Origin: SZUA-254 sp964596065
GTDB taxonomy: Bacteria; Bacteroidota; Ignavibacteria; UBA10030; SZUA-254
DNA length: 31,290 bases
Reading direction: 5' to 3'
Assembly (NCBI GenBank): GCA_964596065.1
Contig: CAZQSM010000021.1
Coordinates: 1 to 31,290, forward strand
Under the pieces are notes generated by a model. That model ran no database searches. It had not been told where the DNA came from and saw only the letters and a list, made by a program, of their open reading frames with translations. The translations under genes and the position numbers were made by a program. Shown here one piece after another: positions 1 to 8,977 of this stretch (its first letter is position 1; every line of letters begins with the position of its first letter).

Positions 1-130
1 CGCTGAACCCGCTGTCGATGACCTCCCTGACCTGCCTGAACAATTTCCGCTGCATCGACCAAGATAAGGAATTCGTTCCGGATTGGGAAGGATTTGTTTC
101 CAGGGGGAGGATGGCTATATTGGATGCATT
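1..130. other. Left edge, no supportable gene
   Basis: No gene can be assigned here. One plus-strand frame runs open from the edge to a stop at 65-67, and another runs on into the tRNA-Pro fragment. On the minus strand an ATG at 55 opens a frame leaving the window (MQRKLFRQVREVIDSGFS), but it has no Shine-Dalgarno sequence and is too short to judge. Together with the spacer 163-287, where I also see nothing, this makes 1-363 the only stretch over 300 bases without a gene. It holds the two promoters and the tRNA fragment listed separately. Confidence 0.4.
93..123 (+). promoter_or_regulatory. Bacteroidota-type promoter before tRNA-Pro fragment
   Basis: TTTG at 93-96, a 19-base spacer, then TATATTGG at 116-123. 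This is one mismatch from the Bacteroidota -7 element TAnnTTTG. The tRNA-Pro fragment starts 8 bases further on, where the transcription start would be expected. The spacer is one base shorter than in the other promoters of this window. Confidence 0.5.
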
Positions 131-162
131 CGGGATGTAGCGCAGCCCGGCTAGCGCGCCTG
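131..162 (+). pseudogene. tRNA-Pro 5'-half fragment
   Basis: These 32 bases match the first 32 bases of the intact tRNA-Pro at 1697 except for a TC to CT swap at 151-152. The match covers the acceptor 5' strand, the D arm and the first bases of the anticodon stem, then stops abruptly. No anticodon, T arm or acceptor 3' strand follows, so it cannot make a tRNA. It may be an attachment-site or duplication remnant; no integrase lies in the window. It keeps a promoter-like sequence just upstream. Confidence 0.75.
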
Positions 163-287
163 ATTCTCACTTGAGCGTCCGACCAACGAAACCTCCCAAC
201 GCAGTCGGCAATCCGTCGTCCCTCTCTCGACGCTTATCGGTGAGGGTCAATCTCGCCCCGAAGACCGCCGAGGTCCCTGACCGCCCC

Positions 288-316
288 TTGACAACCTGCC
301 GCCGGTTCACTATCTT
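288..316 (+). promoter_or_regulatory. Promoter for T9SS cargo gene
   Basis: TTG at 288-290, exactly 20 bases, then TATCTT at 311-316. It lies 47 bases before the start codon of the exported protein at 364 and shares the TTG-N20-TAnnTT layout found in front of most transcription units here. Confidence 0.6.
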
Positions 317-363
317 CCCCAATCATTCGAATCATCACGATCCCATTATCACCGGAGGCACCA

Positions 364-1602
364 ATGAAGATGCGGTACGCCGTCGTTCTCCTGCTCGCCT
401 GCACCCTCCTCGTTCCCCATCTCGCGTCGGCCCAGTGGCAGGTCACCTGGGGCCCGTTCGGCTTCAACTTCCAGCGGGTGACGTGCTACGCCGAAATCGG
501 CCCGGTCTTCTTCGCCGGGACGCTCGGCGACGGACTCTGGAAGTCGACTGACAACAGCATGAGCGACTACACGAAGCTCACAGGCCCCCCGGGAACGAAC
601 GTCTCCGCGCTCCTCGCCGACGCCGGGAACCTCTTCGCAGCCACCGACAGCGGGGTCTACAAGTCGACCGACGGAGGGGACAGCTGGACGGCCGTCGACG
701 TCGACCTGACGTCGCATCCTCTCACGAGCCTCGTGAAATCCGGATCGAAGATGTACGCCGCGTCGATCGGGCTCTCGGTCTCGACCGACGGGGGGGACAC
801 CTGGAACCAGGCCGCGGGGAACGGCTTCTACATTATTTCCTATATCAGCCAGCTCGCCGTATCGGGGAGCGACCTCTACGCCGGGACCTACGGGGGCGGC
901 GTCTACAAGTCGACCAACGACGGCGGTGACTGGACGGCGGTCAACAACGGCCTCGGGGGCACCAACATCGCCAACCTCGTCGCCGCGGATGGGTGGATCT
1001 ACGCCGCCACCAGCGACGTCTCGGGGCGCACGATTTTTCGCACGTCGGACAATGGCGGGGTTTGGACGCCGGCGATGTCGGGATTCCCGTCGTTCCTCTA
1101 CACCGCGCTCTACGCGGTGGGCTGGGACGTCTTCGCCGGCCCGAGCGGCGGCGGCATCTACCGCGCCTCCAACGCCGATACCGCCTGGACCGCGGTCAAC
1201 GAGGGGTTCAGCGGCTACGTCAACGTGTTCGGGATCCTCGGCGGTGACCTCTTCGCCGCGCTGCTGAGCGGAAGCAACTACCGGCGCGGACTGTCGCAGG
1301 TGGTCACGGATGTCGTGACCGTTCCCGGCCCGGTCCCGGCGGCGTACGCGCTCGCGCAGAACTATCCCAACCCGTTCAACCCGCAAACGACGATCGCGTT
1401 CGACGTCCCCGCGGCCGGGCGGGTGCGGCTGGCGGTCTACGACCTGCTTGGCCGCGAGGCCGCGGTGCTCTCAGACGGCCACCTCGGCGCCGGCCGGCAC
1501 GTGGCGACGTTCGACGCGGGGGAGTTGGCCGGCGGGTTCTACCTGTACCGGCTCACCGCGGGGACGTTCACCGCGACCGGGAAGATGCTGTTGGTGAAAT
1601 AG
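364..1602 (+). CDS. T9SS-sorted beta-propeller protein
   Basis: A 412-residue secreted protein. It opens with a signal peptide (MKMRYAVVLLLACTLLVPHLASA, likely cut before Q24). Residues about 45-320 hold repeated blades of roughly 45-50 residues with BNR/YCF48-like signatures such as VYKSTDGGDSWTAV, each with Ser/Thr-Asp-Gly-Gly and Trp. Residues about 325-412 form a type A T9SS C-terminal domain: NYPNPFNPQTTI, then VYDLLGREAAVL, then a GFYLYRL strand and a final GKMLLVK. In the family this domain directs export through the type IX system and attachment to or release from the cell surface. No catalytic motif is visible, so a binding or structural role is as likely as an enzyme. The start is supported by GGAGG at 354-358. 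The gene is alone between two tRNA-Pro sequences and has its own promoter at 288-316. Confidence 0.88.
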   Translation: MKMRYAVVLLLACTLLVPHLASAQWQVTWGPFGFNFQRVTCYAEIGPVFFAGTLGDGLWKSTDNSMSDYTKLTGPPGTNVSALLADAGNLFAATDSGVYKSTDGGDSWTAVDVDLTSHPLTSLVKSGSKMYAASIGLSVSTDGGDTWNQAAGNGFYIISYISQLAVSGSDLYAGTYGGGVYKSTNDGGDWTAVNNGLGGTNIANLVAADGWIYAATSDVSGRTIFRTSDNGGVWTPAMSGFPSFLYTALYAVGWDVFAGPSGGGIYRASNADTAWTAVNEGFSGYVNVFGILGGDLFAALLSGSNYRRGLSQVVTDVVTVPGPVPAAYALAQNYPNPFNPQTTIAFDVPAAGRVRLAVYDLLGREAAVLSDGHLGAGRHVATFDAGELAGGFYLYRLTAGTFTATGKMLLVK

Positions 1603-1648
1603 AACCGATCCATTCGAATCGATTTCCCCCGGGGGAGTTATACTCCGA

Positions 1649-1677
1649 TTGGAGATCACTCGCTTTACCGCTATATT
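1649..1677 (+). promoter_or_regulatory. Promoter for tRNA-Pro
   Basis: TTG at 1649-1651, 20 bases, then TATATT at 1672-1677. The tRNA starts 19 bases after the -7 element, which leaves a short 5' leader to be removed by RNase P. The CTATATT core also occurs before the truncated tRNA copy at 131. Confidence 0.6.
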
Positions 1678-1696
1678 CCACCAGACCTGAAACACA

Positions 1697-1771
1697 CGGG
1701 ATGTAGCGCAGCCCGGTCAGCGCGCCTGCCTTGGGCGCAGGAGGTCCCCGGTTCGAATCCGGGCATCCCGA
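1697..1771 (+). tRNA. tRNA-Pro (anticodon UGG)
   Basis: A full cloverleaf can be drawn. The acceptor CGGGATG (1697-1703) pairs with CATCCCG (1764-1770). The D stem is GCGC/GCGC (1706-1709, 1720-1723). The anticodon stem CCTGC/GCAGG encloses the loop CTTGGGC with anticodon TGG at 1732-1734. The T stem CCCGG/CCGGG encloses TTCGAAT (1752-1758). The discriminator is A1771. The following bases are CA, so the CCA end is not encoded and must be added after transcription. The C1-G72 pair and A73 fit bacterial tRNA-Pro. Confidence 0.96.
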
Positions 1772-1839
1772 CAATACCGGAAACATCATTCCGGTCCGTT
1801 CTTCGACCGACCGCCACTCACTTTCAACCCATTATCCCT

Positions 1840-2748
1840 ATGATGAAGAAACCCGTTGCGTTGTTCACCTCCCTTGCCCTGGCACTCCTGTTCTGCGCCG
1901 TCCTCGCGCCGGCCCAGGTGGCCTTCATCTCCGACCGCGACAGCGTGCTGGATATTTACACGTTTGACTCCGACACCGCATCCGTCCGCCGCCTCACCAA
2001 ATCGGAGGATGTCGAGTACGGCCTCGCCTGGGCGCCCGACGGGCAGTATCTGTACTTCGTGCAGTATGGCGAAGGCGACCAGAACATCTGGAGGATGAAG
2101 CCCGACGGTACCGGGGCGGAACGCCTCACCTCCGGGGCCCCGGCGCGCAACCTGAACGACATCTCGCCCGACGGAAAACGGATGCTGATCAATTCGAAGC
2201 GCGAATCGCCGAAGGGAGACACCTACTCGATGGACATCGACGGGAAGAATGTCCGACGGCTGACCGAGAACGACTTCTTCGAGGCGGGTGCGGACTACTC
2301 GCCCGACGGAACAACGATCGCCATCAGCATCCAGATCGTCCCCTCTTCGGACGGGAAGGGGACGGGGAACGCCGAACTCTATCTCATCGACACCGTCGGC
2401 AGGGAACTGAAGCGGTTGACGAATTCCGACAGCACGTTCGAGGCGCTCCCCGCGTTCTCCCCCGACGGAAAACGCCTCGCCTACCACGCCTGCTCCGGGG
2501 GGGGATGCGCGCTGATGCTGATGGACCTCGCGACCGGGAAGAGCGTCAACCTGACGAAAGGGGACCCGGACAGCCGCTGGCCCCGGTGGAGCCCCGACGG
2601 CAAGTGGATCGCCTACACCAGGATGGAAAAGGGGAATACCGACGTCTGGATCATCCGTCCGGACGGGTCGGGGAAACGGCCCTGGATCGCCTCTTCCGGC
2701 CGGGACGAGATCGCGATATTCGGTCCGAAACCGGTCAAGCTGGAGTAG
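1840..2748 (+). CDS. Exported TolB-like (PD40) beta-propeller protein
   Basis: A 302-residue protein with a signal peptide (MMKKPVALFTSLALALLF followed by an APA cleavage region). The mature part is built of PD40/TolB-type blades, recognisable by repeated Ser/Ala-Pro-Asp-Gly motifs (WAPDGQYLYF, ISPDGKRM, YSPDGTTIAI, FSPDGKRLAY, WSPDGKWIAY), each followed by a strand and a Met/Ile-Arg/Asp-x-Asp-Gly turn. It resembles TolB but lacks its N-terminal domain, and no tol or pal genes are nearby, so a Tol-Pal role is not supported. It probably acts as a periplasmic or outer-surface scaffold or binding protein. ATG codons at 1840 and 1843 are both possible; neither has a Shine-Dalgarno sequence. I found no TTG-N20-TAnnTT promoter in the 68 bases after the tRNA, so it may be read through from the tRNA promoter. 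Confidence 0.8.
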   Translation: MMKKPVALFTSLALALLFCAVLAPAQVAFISDRDSVLDIYTFDSDTASVRRLTKSEDVEYGLAWAPDGQYLYFVQYGEGDQNIWRMKPDGTGAERLTSGAPARNLNDISPDGKRMLINSKRESPKGDTYSMDIDGKNVRRLTENDFFEAGADYSPDGTTIAISIQIVPSSDGKGTGNAELYLIDTVGRELKRLTNSDSTFEALPAFSPDGKRLAYHACSGGGCALMLMDLATGKSVNLTKGDPDSRWPRWSPDGKWIAYTRMEKGNTDVWIIRPDGSGKRPWIASSGRDEIAIFGPKPVKLE

Positions 2749-2788
2749 GCGGCGGTTGTGCCGGCCATCATGCGGAGGGCGGTCTTAA

Positions 2789-2817
2789 TTGCATCTCTTG
2801 AAGCTATTATGTACCTT
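2789..2817 (+). promoter_or_regulatory. Promoter for receiver/sigma-54 regulator genes
   Basis: TTG at 2789-2791, 20 bases, TACCTT at 2812-2817 (followed by G). It lies 41 bases before the start at 2859 and would drive 2859, 3242 and probably 4611, which are spaced by 14 and 25 bases. Confidence 0.6.
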
Positions 2818-2858
2818 GCCACTGCAAAAATTACCGGTATTTCTTACAGGAATGACAG

Positions 2859-3227
2859 ATGGCAGAAAAGAATAGGATCCTGATCGTCGACGACGAGGAC
2901 TCGCTCCGCACGATCCTCAGCAGCGAACTCGCGGGCGCCGGTTACGAGATCGCCACGGCGGCCGACGGCGAGGAGGGCGTGGCCGAGGTCAAGAACAGGA
3001 AATTCGACCTGGTCCTGCTCGACATCCACATGCCCAAGCTCGACGGCTTCGAGGTCCTGAAGTACATCAAGAAGGAGCATCCGGAGGTCAAGGTCATCAT
3101 GCTCACAGGTTTCGCCGACCTGAAGAACGCCATCGAATCGAAGAAATACGGCGCTGAGGATTTCGTCAGCAAACCGTACGACCTGGTCGACCTGCTGACA
3201 ACGATCGAGCGCGTCCTGAGCGAGTAA
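2859..3227 (+). CDS. Single-domain response regulator (CheY-like receiver)
   Basis: A 122-residue stand-alone receiver domain. The acidic pair is Asp11-Asp12 (VDDED), the phosphoacceptor is Asp55 (LLDIHMP), the switch Thr is in MLTGFAD, and the conserved Lys105 is in VSKPYD. All residues needed for phosphotransfer from a histidine kinase are present. There is no output domain, so it must act by protein contact or as a phosphate relay or sink. The start is supported by AGGA seven bases upstream of the ATG. It lies 14 bases before a sigma-54-type regulator whose own receiver is clearly related (both have EVLKYI, ADLK and GA...SKPYD), suggesting tandem duplication. No kinase gene is adjacent. 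Confidence 0.92.
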   Translation: MAEKNRILIVDDEDSLRTILSSELAGAGYEIATAADGEEGVAEVKNRKFDLVLLDIHMPKLDGFEVLKYIKKEHPEVKVIMLTGFADLKNAIESKKYGAEDFVSKPYDLVDLLTTIERVLSE

Positions 3228-3241
3228 GCGCCCGCACAGCA

Positions 3242-4585
<1,344 letters not shown>

Positions 4586-4610
4586 GGCCGGCGCCCCTCC
4601 ACCCACCCCG

Positions 4611-5570
4611 ATGCGATTTTTCCGAGGACGCACGATGATCCCTGGAACACTGGTCCTCCTTCCGCTGCTCCTCCGTCTCCTCACTCCGCCGGCGTCGTCC
4701 GAACCCCAGCGGAAGCTGACTGCGGAGTTCGTCCCGACCGACACCACCGTGGTCGTGCTGCTCGGAACGGGAACGCCATTCCCGAATCCTGAGAGGCAGG
4801 GACCCGCCACGGCGGTCCTGGTCGGTGAGCGGGTGTTCCTGTTCGACGCGGGGCCCGGCGTGATGCGCCAGATCCGGGCGGCGGGGCTTCCCATCAACGG
4901 CGTGGAGGCGCTCTTTGTGACCCATCTTCACAGCGACCACACCCTCGGATACCCCGACCTGATCTTCACCACCTGGGTGATGCGGCGGGCGGCCCCGCTG
5001 CGGGCGTACGGGCCGACCGGCCTTCGCCGGATGACCGACCACCTGATCGGGGCCTACGGCGAGGATATCGTGATCCGGACGGATGGTTTGGAGAAGGAAG
5101 TCCCCGGCGGCCACGAGGTCGACGTGCACGAGATCGGGCCGGGGATCGTCTATGACAGCGGCGGCGTGCGCGTCACCGCCATCCCCGTCCGGCACGGCGA
5201 CTGGAAGGAGGCGTACGGGTACCGGATCGACACCCCGGACCGGTCGATCGTGATCTCGGGCGACACGCGGTGGAGCGACGCGATACTGGAGGCCGCGCGC
5301 GGGGTGGACATACTGGTCCACGAAGCGTACCCGGAAGTCCGCGTGGCGCCGGAGGATCGGCCGGGCGGCCATCTCTGGCCGCGGTATCTGAAGGAGTTTC
5401 ATATCTCCGATGTGGAACTCGGGAGGCTGGCCGCGGAGTGCAAGCCCAAACTGCTGTTGCTCACGCACGTCGTCTGGATGGGGGGGACGGAGGAGGAGGT
5501 GATCGCGGGGCTCCGGAAAGGCGGATATGCCGGGCCGGTGCTGATCGGGGAGGATCTGGGGAGATACTGA
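4611..5570 (+). CDS. Exported MBL-fold metallo-hydrolase
   Basis: A 319-residue metallo-beta-lactamase-fold protein. The zinc-binding motif THLHSDH is at 104-110 (His105, His107, Asp109, His110). Further expected ligands are in PVRHGDW, SGDTRW and THVVW. The overall order resembles RNase Z and related hydrolases. However, it starts with a probable signal peptide (MRFFRGRTMIPGTLVLLPLL, then a PASS region), which places it outside the cytoplasm and argues against tRNA processing. The substrate cannot be read from the sequence. A second start at 4635 has GAGGA six bases upstream and is a real alternative; I kept 4611 because it supplies the charged N-region. It lies 25 bases after the NtrC-like gene and is probably co-transcribed. 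Confidence 0.82.
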   Translation: MRFFRGRTMIPGTLVLLPLLLRLLTPPASSEPQRKLTAEFVPTDTTVVVLLGTGTPFPNPERQGPATAVLVGERVFLFDAGPGVMRQIRAAGLPINGVEALFVTHLHSDHTLGYPDLIFTTWVMRRAAPLRAYGPTGLRRMTDHLIGAYGEDIVIRTDGLEKEVPGGHEVDVHEIGPGIVYDSGGVRVTAIPVRHGDWKEAYGYRIDTPDRSIVISGDTRWSDAILEAARGVDILVHEAYPEVRVAPEDRPGGHLWPRYLKEFHISDVELGRLAAECKPKLLLLTHVVWMGGTEEEVIAGLRKGGYAGPVLIGEDLGRY

Positions 5571-5603
5571 GACTTTGCGGCCGGCGGAAGCGCCCGTGCG
5601 CCG

Positions 5604-5632
5604 TTGACTTTCATTTTCTGCTGTCGTACCTT
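5604..5632 (+). promoter_or_regulatory. Promoter for small exported protein gene
   Basis: TTG at 5604-5606, 20 bases, TACCTT at 5627-5632. It ends 34 bases before the ATG at 5667, which has AGGAGG at 5653-5658. The TACCTT core is the same as at 2812. Confidence 0.65.
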
Positions 5633-5666
5633 CTACCGACCAACTTTTCATCAGGAGGATACGTTC

Positions 5667-6134
5667 ATGAATGCTCACCGCGTCAACCGCGCCATCCGCG
5701 CCATTCCCGTGTTGTTCCTCGCCGTTGCATTGACCGGCTCACTCCATGCGCAGGTCGACTCCCCGAAGGCGGCGGTCGCTACCCCCGACCGGTTTACCGA
5801 GGAAAAAATCAACCAGATCGAGGATAACCTGCGCAACGATCTCGAGAGTTCGATCCCCGGGGTCGTGATCGGCGGGGCGCAGACCACGCGGGAGATGAAA
5901 AAGGCTGTGCCGACGCACGATTTCTCGAAGCTCATCATTTCCCTGATGCGCATCGTGAAGGACGACAAGTCGGACCGCGCCGCGCGCATCCTCGCCGCGC
6001 TCACGCTCGACGAGCTCAATTCGGAACGGGGCAATTTCGCGATCAGCCGTGAAGCGGAATACTCGACCGATCCGATCTTCAAGGCCTTCTGCTCCAGCCT
6101 CACCAAGGCCCGCATGGCGGGGGAAAAGAAATAG
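5667..6134 (+). CDS. Small exported protein of unknown function
   Basis: I do not recognise this 155-residue protein. It starts with a signal peptide (about residues 1-28, ending SLHA before Gln29). The mature part is charged and mostly helical in appearance, with an N-terminal section rich in Asp/Glu (TEEKINQIEDNLRND), a central section (FSKLIISLMRIVKDD) and a helical stretch with DRAARILAALTLDELNSE that resembles HEAT-like repeats. No catalytic motif or lipobox is seen. A longer reading from 5604 would start inside the promoter. AGGAGG eight bases before the ATG at 5667 settles the start. It is a single-gene unit with its own promoter and a strong hairpin after the stop. Confidence 0.8.
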   Translation: MNAHRVNRAIRAIPVLFLAVALTGSLHAQVDSPKAAVATPDRFTEEKINQIEDNLRNDLESSIPGVVIGGAQTTREMKKAVPTHDFSKLIISLMRIVKDDKSDRAARILAALTLDELNSERGNFAISREAEYSTDPIFKAFCSSLTKARMAGEKK

Positions 6135-6143
6135 GTTCGGCCA

Positions 6144-6177
6144 CCGCCTCCGGCCCCAAACCGGAGGCGGGTTGTTC
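6144..6177 (+). terminator. Hairpin terminator after small exported protein gene
   Basis: A perfect 10-base-pair stem, CCGCCTCCGG (6144-6153) and CCGGAGGCGG (6161-6170), with a 7-base loop, is followed by GTTGTTC. The U-tract is weak, but the stem is strong and sits 10 bases after the stop codon. Confidence 0.7.
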
Positions 6178-6219
6178 ATATCGGCGTCGTCCATGACGGT
6201 CGCCCGGGGATTTCCCCGT

Positions 6220-6250
6220 TTGACTTTCCCCCCCTAAATTCGTAATTTTG
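6220..6250 (+). promoter_or_regulatory. Promoter of the gcdH-guaB-purD-meaB operon
   Basis: TTG at 6220-6222 (TTTG from 6219), 20 bases, then TAATTTTG at 6243-6250, a perfect match to the Bacteroidota -7 element TAnnTTTG. It precedes the start at 6323 by about 70 bases and is the best promoter in the window. Confidence 0.75.
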
Positions 6251-6322
6251 GCCATCTCCTACGCGCCCTTGTTCCGTAACCGGACGGGGCGTTTCTTGTA
6301 TATTTATCGAAAGACCCTCCTT

Positions 6323-7492
6323 ATGGCGAAATTCAACGGCGTGGACTATTACAACATGGAATCCCTCCTGAGCGAGGAGGAGATCCTTGTCCGGAACACC
6401 GTCCGCGAGTTCGTGGACGAGCAGGTGATCCCCGTGATCGAGAAGCATTACCGGGCCGGGACGTTCCCGATGGACCTGGTCAGGAAAATGGCCGACCTGG
6501 GGATGTTCGGTTCGACGCTGCCGGCGAAATACGGTTGCGCCGAGATGAACAACGTGGCGTACGGGCTTGTGATGCAGGAGCTCGAGCGGGGCGACAGCGG
6601 CGTCCGCAGCTTCGCGTCGGTGCAAAGCGCACTCGTGATGTACCCGATCTACGCCTTCGGCTCTGAACAGCAGAAGGACCAGTGGCTCCCGAAGCTCGCC
6701 GCCGGCGAGGCGATCGGCTGCTTCGGCCTCACCGAACCCGATTACGGCTCGAATCCCGGCGGGATGATCACCCGCGCCGCCGAATCCGCCGACGGCTACG
6801 TCCTCAACGGCGCGAAGATGTGGATCACCAACGGCACGCTCGCCGACGTGGCGGTGGTCTGGGCGAAGCTCAACGGCGTGGTGCACGGGTTCCTGGTGGA
6901 GAAGGGGACGAAGGGCTTCACCGCCCCTGAAATGACCGGCAAGCATTCGCTCCGCGCCTCGGTGACATCCGAACTGATCTTCCAGGACTGCCTCATTCCA
7001 AAAGAGAACATCTTCCCGAAGACCGAGGGGCTCAAGGCCCCGCTGATGTGCCTGAACCAGGCGCGCTACGGCATCGCTTGGGGCGCGATCGGGTCGGCGC
7101 TGGCCACCTACGACAGCGCGCTCAACTATTCCAGGTCGCGCATCCAGTTCGGCAAGCCGATCGCCTCGTTCCAGCTCACGCAGGAGAAGTTGGCCCACAT
7201 GGTCACCGAAATCACCAAGGCCCAGCTCCTCTGCCTGCAGCTCGGGCGGATGAAGGACAAGGGAACGATGCGCTTCCAGCAGGTGTCGATGGCGAAGCGG
7301 AACAATGTCGCCATCGCGCTCGACATCGCCAGGATGGCCCGCGAAATGCTCGGGGCCAACGGCATCCTCGACGAATACCCGGTGATGCGCCACTCGGCGA
7401 ACCTCGAATCGGTGAAGACCTACGAGGGGACCCACGAGATGCACACGCTCATCCTGGGCGAGGACGTCACGGGGATCGCGGCGTACTCCTGA
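6323..7492 (+). CDS. gcdH: Glutaryl-CoA dehydrogenase-like acyl-CoA dehydrogenase
   Basis: A 389-residue FAD-dependent acyl-CoA dehydrogenase. Recognisable features are the flavin-binding stretch GCFGLTEPDYGSNPGGM, RIQFGKPIASFQ, and the C-terminal YEGTHEMHTLILGEDVTGI. Glu368 sits at the catalytic-base position. Arg95 in DSGVRSF aligns with the arginine that binds the distal carboxylate of glutaryl-CoA in characterised enzymes (SGYRS). This points to oxidative decarboxylation of glutaryl-CoA to crotonyl-CoA in lysine/tryptophan breakdown rather than simple fatty acyl-CoA oxidation; a non-decarboxylating variant cannot be excluded. A longer reading from a TTG at 6248 starts inside the promoter, so ATG 6323 is the start, although it lacks a strong Shine-Dalgarno sequence. 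First gene of the long operon, 24 bases before guaB. Confidence 0.88.
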   Translation: MAKFNGVDYYNMESLLSEEEILVRNTVREFVDEQVIPVIEKHYRAGTFPMDLVRKMADLGMFGSTLPAKYGCAEMNNVAYGLVMQELERGDSGVRSFASVQSALVMYPIYAFGSEQQKDQWLPKLAAGEAIGCFGLTEPDYGSNPGGMITRAAESADGYVLNGAKMWITNGTLADVAVVWAKLNGVVHGFLVEKGTKGFTAPEMTGKHSLRASVTSELIFQDCLIPKENIFPKTEGLKAPLMCLNQARYGIAWGAIGSALATYDSALNYSRSRIQFGKPIASFQLTQEKLAHMVTEITKAQLLCLQLGRMKDKGTMRFQQVSMAKRNNVAIALDIARMAREMLGANGILDEYPVMRHSANLESVKTYEGTHEMHTLILGEDVTGIAAYS

Positions 7493-7516
7493 TCATTGAC
7501 AACAACAGGCAGGCAT

Positions 7517-8977
7517 ATGGACAAATTCCAGGGCGAAGGACTCACCTTCGACGATGTGCTCCTCATCCCGAGGGCGTCGTCGGTGCTCCCGCGCGAGGCC
7601 GACCTCCGGACCCGGCTCACCCGCAACATCAGCCTCAACATCCCGCTGATGTCGTCGGCGATGGACACCGTCACCGAGGCGGCGATGGCGATGGCGATCG
7701 CGAGGGAGGGGGGCATCGGGATCATCCACAAGAACATGGCGATCGAACTGCAGGCCGGCCAGGTCGACCGCGTGAAGCGCTCCGAGAGCGGCATCATCCT
7801 CGACCCGGTCACGATGCGGGCCGACGAGACGGTGGGGGAGGCGATCGAGACGATGCGCAAGTACCAGATCTCGGGCATCCCGATCGTCTCGGCCTCCGGA
7901 AAGCTGATCGGCATCCTCACGAACCGCGACCTGAGGTACCAGCCGAAGAAGAAGCAGAAAATCTCCGAGGTGATGACCAACAAGCACCTCATCACGGCGC
8001 CGGTGGGGACGACGCTCGACAAGGCGGAAGGAATCCTCCAGCAGCACAAGATCGAAAAGCTCCCCGTGGTGGACAAGGGCGGGATGCTCCGCGGCCTGAT
8101 CACGTTCAAGGACATCCAGAAGCGGAAGCGCCACCCCTGGGCGTGCAAGGACGCCCACGGGCGGTTGCGCGTCGGGGCCGCCGTCGGCGTCACCGCCGAC
8201 ACGATGGAGCGGGTCGAGGCGCTGATGGCCGCGGGCGCGGACGTGGTCGTGGTGGACACCGCGCACGGGCACTCGAAGGGTGTCGTCGACATGGTCAGGA
8301 GCATCAAAAAGCGATACAAGGAGTGCGAGCTGATCGCGGGCAACGTCGGCACGGCCGAGGCGACCAAAGACCTGATCAAGGCGGGGGCGGACGCCATCAA
8401 AATCGGCATCGGCCCCGGGTCGATCTGCACCACGCGCGTGATTGCCGGCGTGGGCGTTCCCCAGGTCACCGCGATTTATGAGTGTTCCATCGAGGCGGCG
8501 AAGGCGGGCATCCCGGTCATCGGCGACGGCGGCATCAAGCAGACCGGCGACATCGCCAAGGCGATTGCCGCCGGGGCGGACGCGGTGATGATCGGCGGCA
8601 TGTTCGCCGGCACCGACGAGAGCCCGGGCGAGAAGATCCTGCTCGAAGGGCGGAGCTACAAAGTCTACCGCGGAATGGGCTCGCTCGGCTCGATGATGGG
8701 CGGCTCCAGCGACCGCTACTTCCAGGACGTCGAGGACGGCCTCCCGAAGCTCGTGCCCGAGGGGATCGAGGGGCGCGTCCCGTACAAGGGGCCGGTCTCC
8801 GACACGATACACCAGATGACCGGCGGGCTGCGCTCCGCGATGGGCTACTGCGGCGCCGCCACCGTCGCCGAGATGAAGCGGGTCACCCGGTTCGTGCGGA
8901 TGACGCAGGCGGGCCTGCGCGAAAGCCACCCCCACAGCATCGCCATCACGAAAGAAGCGCCGAACTACCACGTCTGA
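7517..8977 (+). CDS. guaB: IMP dehydrogenase
   Basis: A 486-residue, full-length IMP dehydrogenase, which oxidises IMP to XMP with NAD+ and commits purines to GTP synthesis. The N-terminus GLTFDDVLLIPRAS is typical. Two CBS domains occupy about residues 93-205 (RADETVGEAIETM, LITAPVGTTLDKA), and the catalytic barrel resumes after them. The catalytic Cys304 is in GIGPGSICTTR, with the NAD-site VVDTAHGHS and the phosphate-site GDGGIK. The flap has the EGRVPYKG motif, and GGLRSAMGYCGA is near the end. The ATG at 7517 is chosen over an upstream in-frame ATG at 7496 because it matches the family N-terminus. The stop overlaps the next ATG by one base (TGATG). Confidence 0.97.
   Translation: MDKFQGEGLTFDDVLLIPRASSVLPREADLRTRLTRNISLNIPLMSSAMDTVTEAAMAMAIAREGGIGIIHKNMAIELQAGQVDRVKRSESGIILDPVTMRADETVGEAIETMRKYQISGIPIVSASGKLIGILTNRDLRYQPKKKQKISEVMTNKHLITAPVGTTLDKAEGILQQHKIEKLPVVDKGGMLRGLITFKDIQKRKRHPWACKDAHGRLRVGAAVGVTADTMERVEALMAAGADVVVVDTAHGHSKGVVDMVRSIKKRYKECELIAGNVGTAEATKDLIKAGADAIKIGIGPGSICTTRVIAGVGVPQVTAIYECSIEAAKAGIPVIGDGGIKQTGDIAKAIAAGADAVMIGGMFAGTDESPGEKILLEGRSYKVYRGMGSLGSMMGGSSDRYFQDVEDGLPKLVPEGIEGRVPYKGPVSDTIHQMTGGLRSAMGYCGAATVAEMKRVTRFVRMTQAGLRESHPHSIAITKEAPNYHV

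Noticed and set aside
1..67. Partial coding sequence at the left edge
   Set aside because: Several short frames are open on both strands, none with recognisable residues or a ribosome site, so no choice is justified.
131..162. A split or intron-containing second tRNA-Pro gene
   Set aside because: No matching 3' half was found before 1731, and that one belongs to the complete tRNA at 1697-1771.
1628..1637. CCCCCGGGGG palindrome before tRNA-Pro as a terminator
   Set aside because: It has no loop and no T-run, so it cannot form a usable terminator hairpin.
7493..8971. A 492-codon antisense frame opposite guaB, and similar ones opposite 364-1386, 10019-11284 and 13520-14446
   Set aside because: All are full-length shadows of strongly conserved plus-strand genes, and the products are low-complexity Arg/Asp/Val/Gly sequence.
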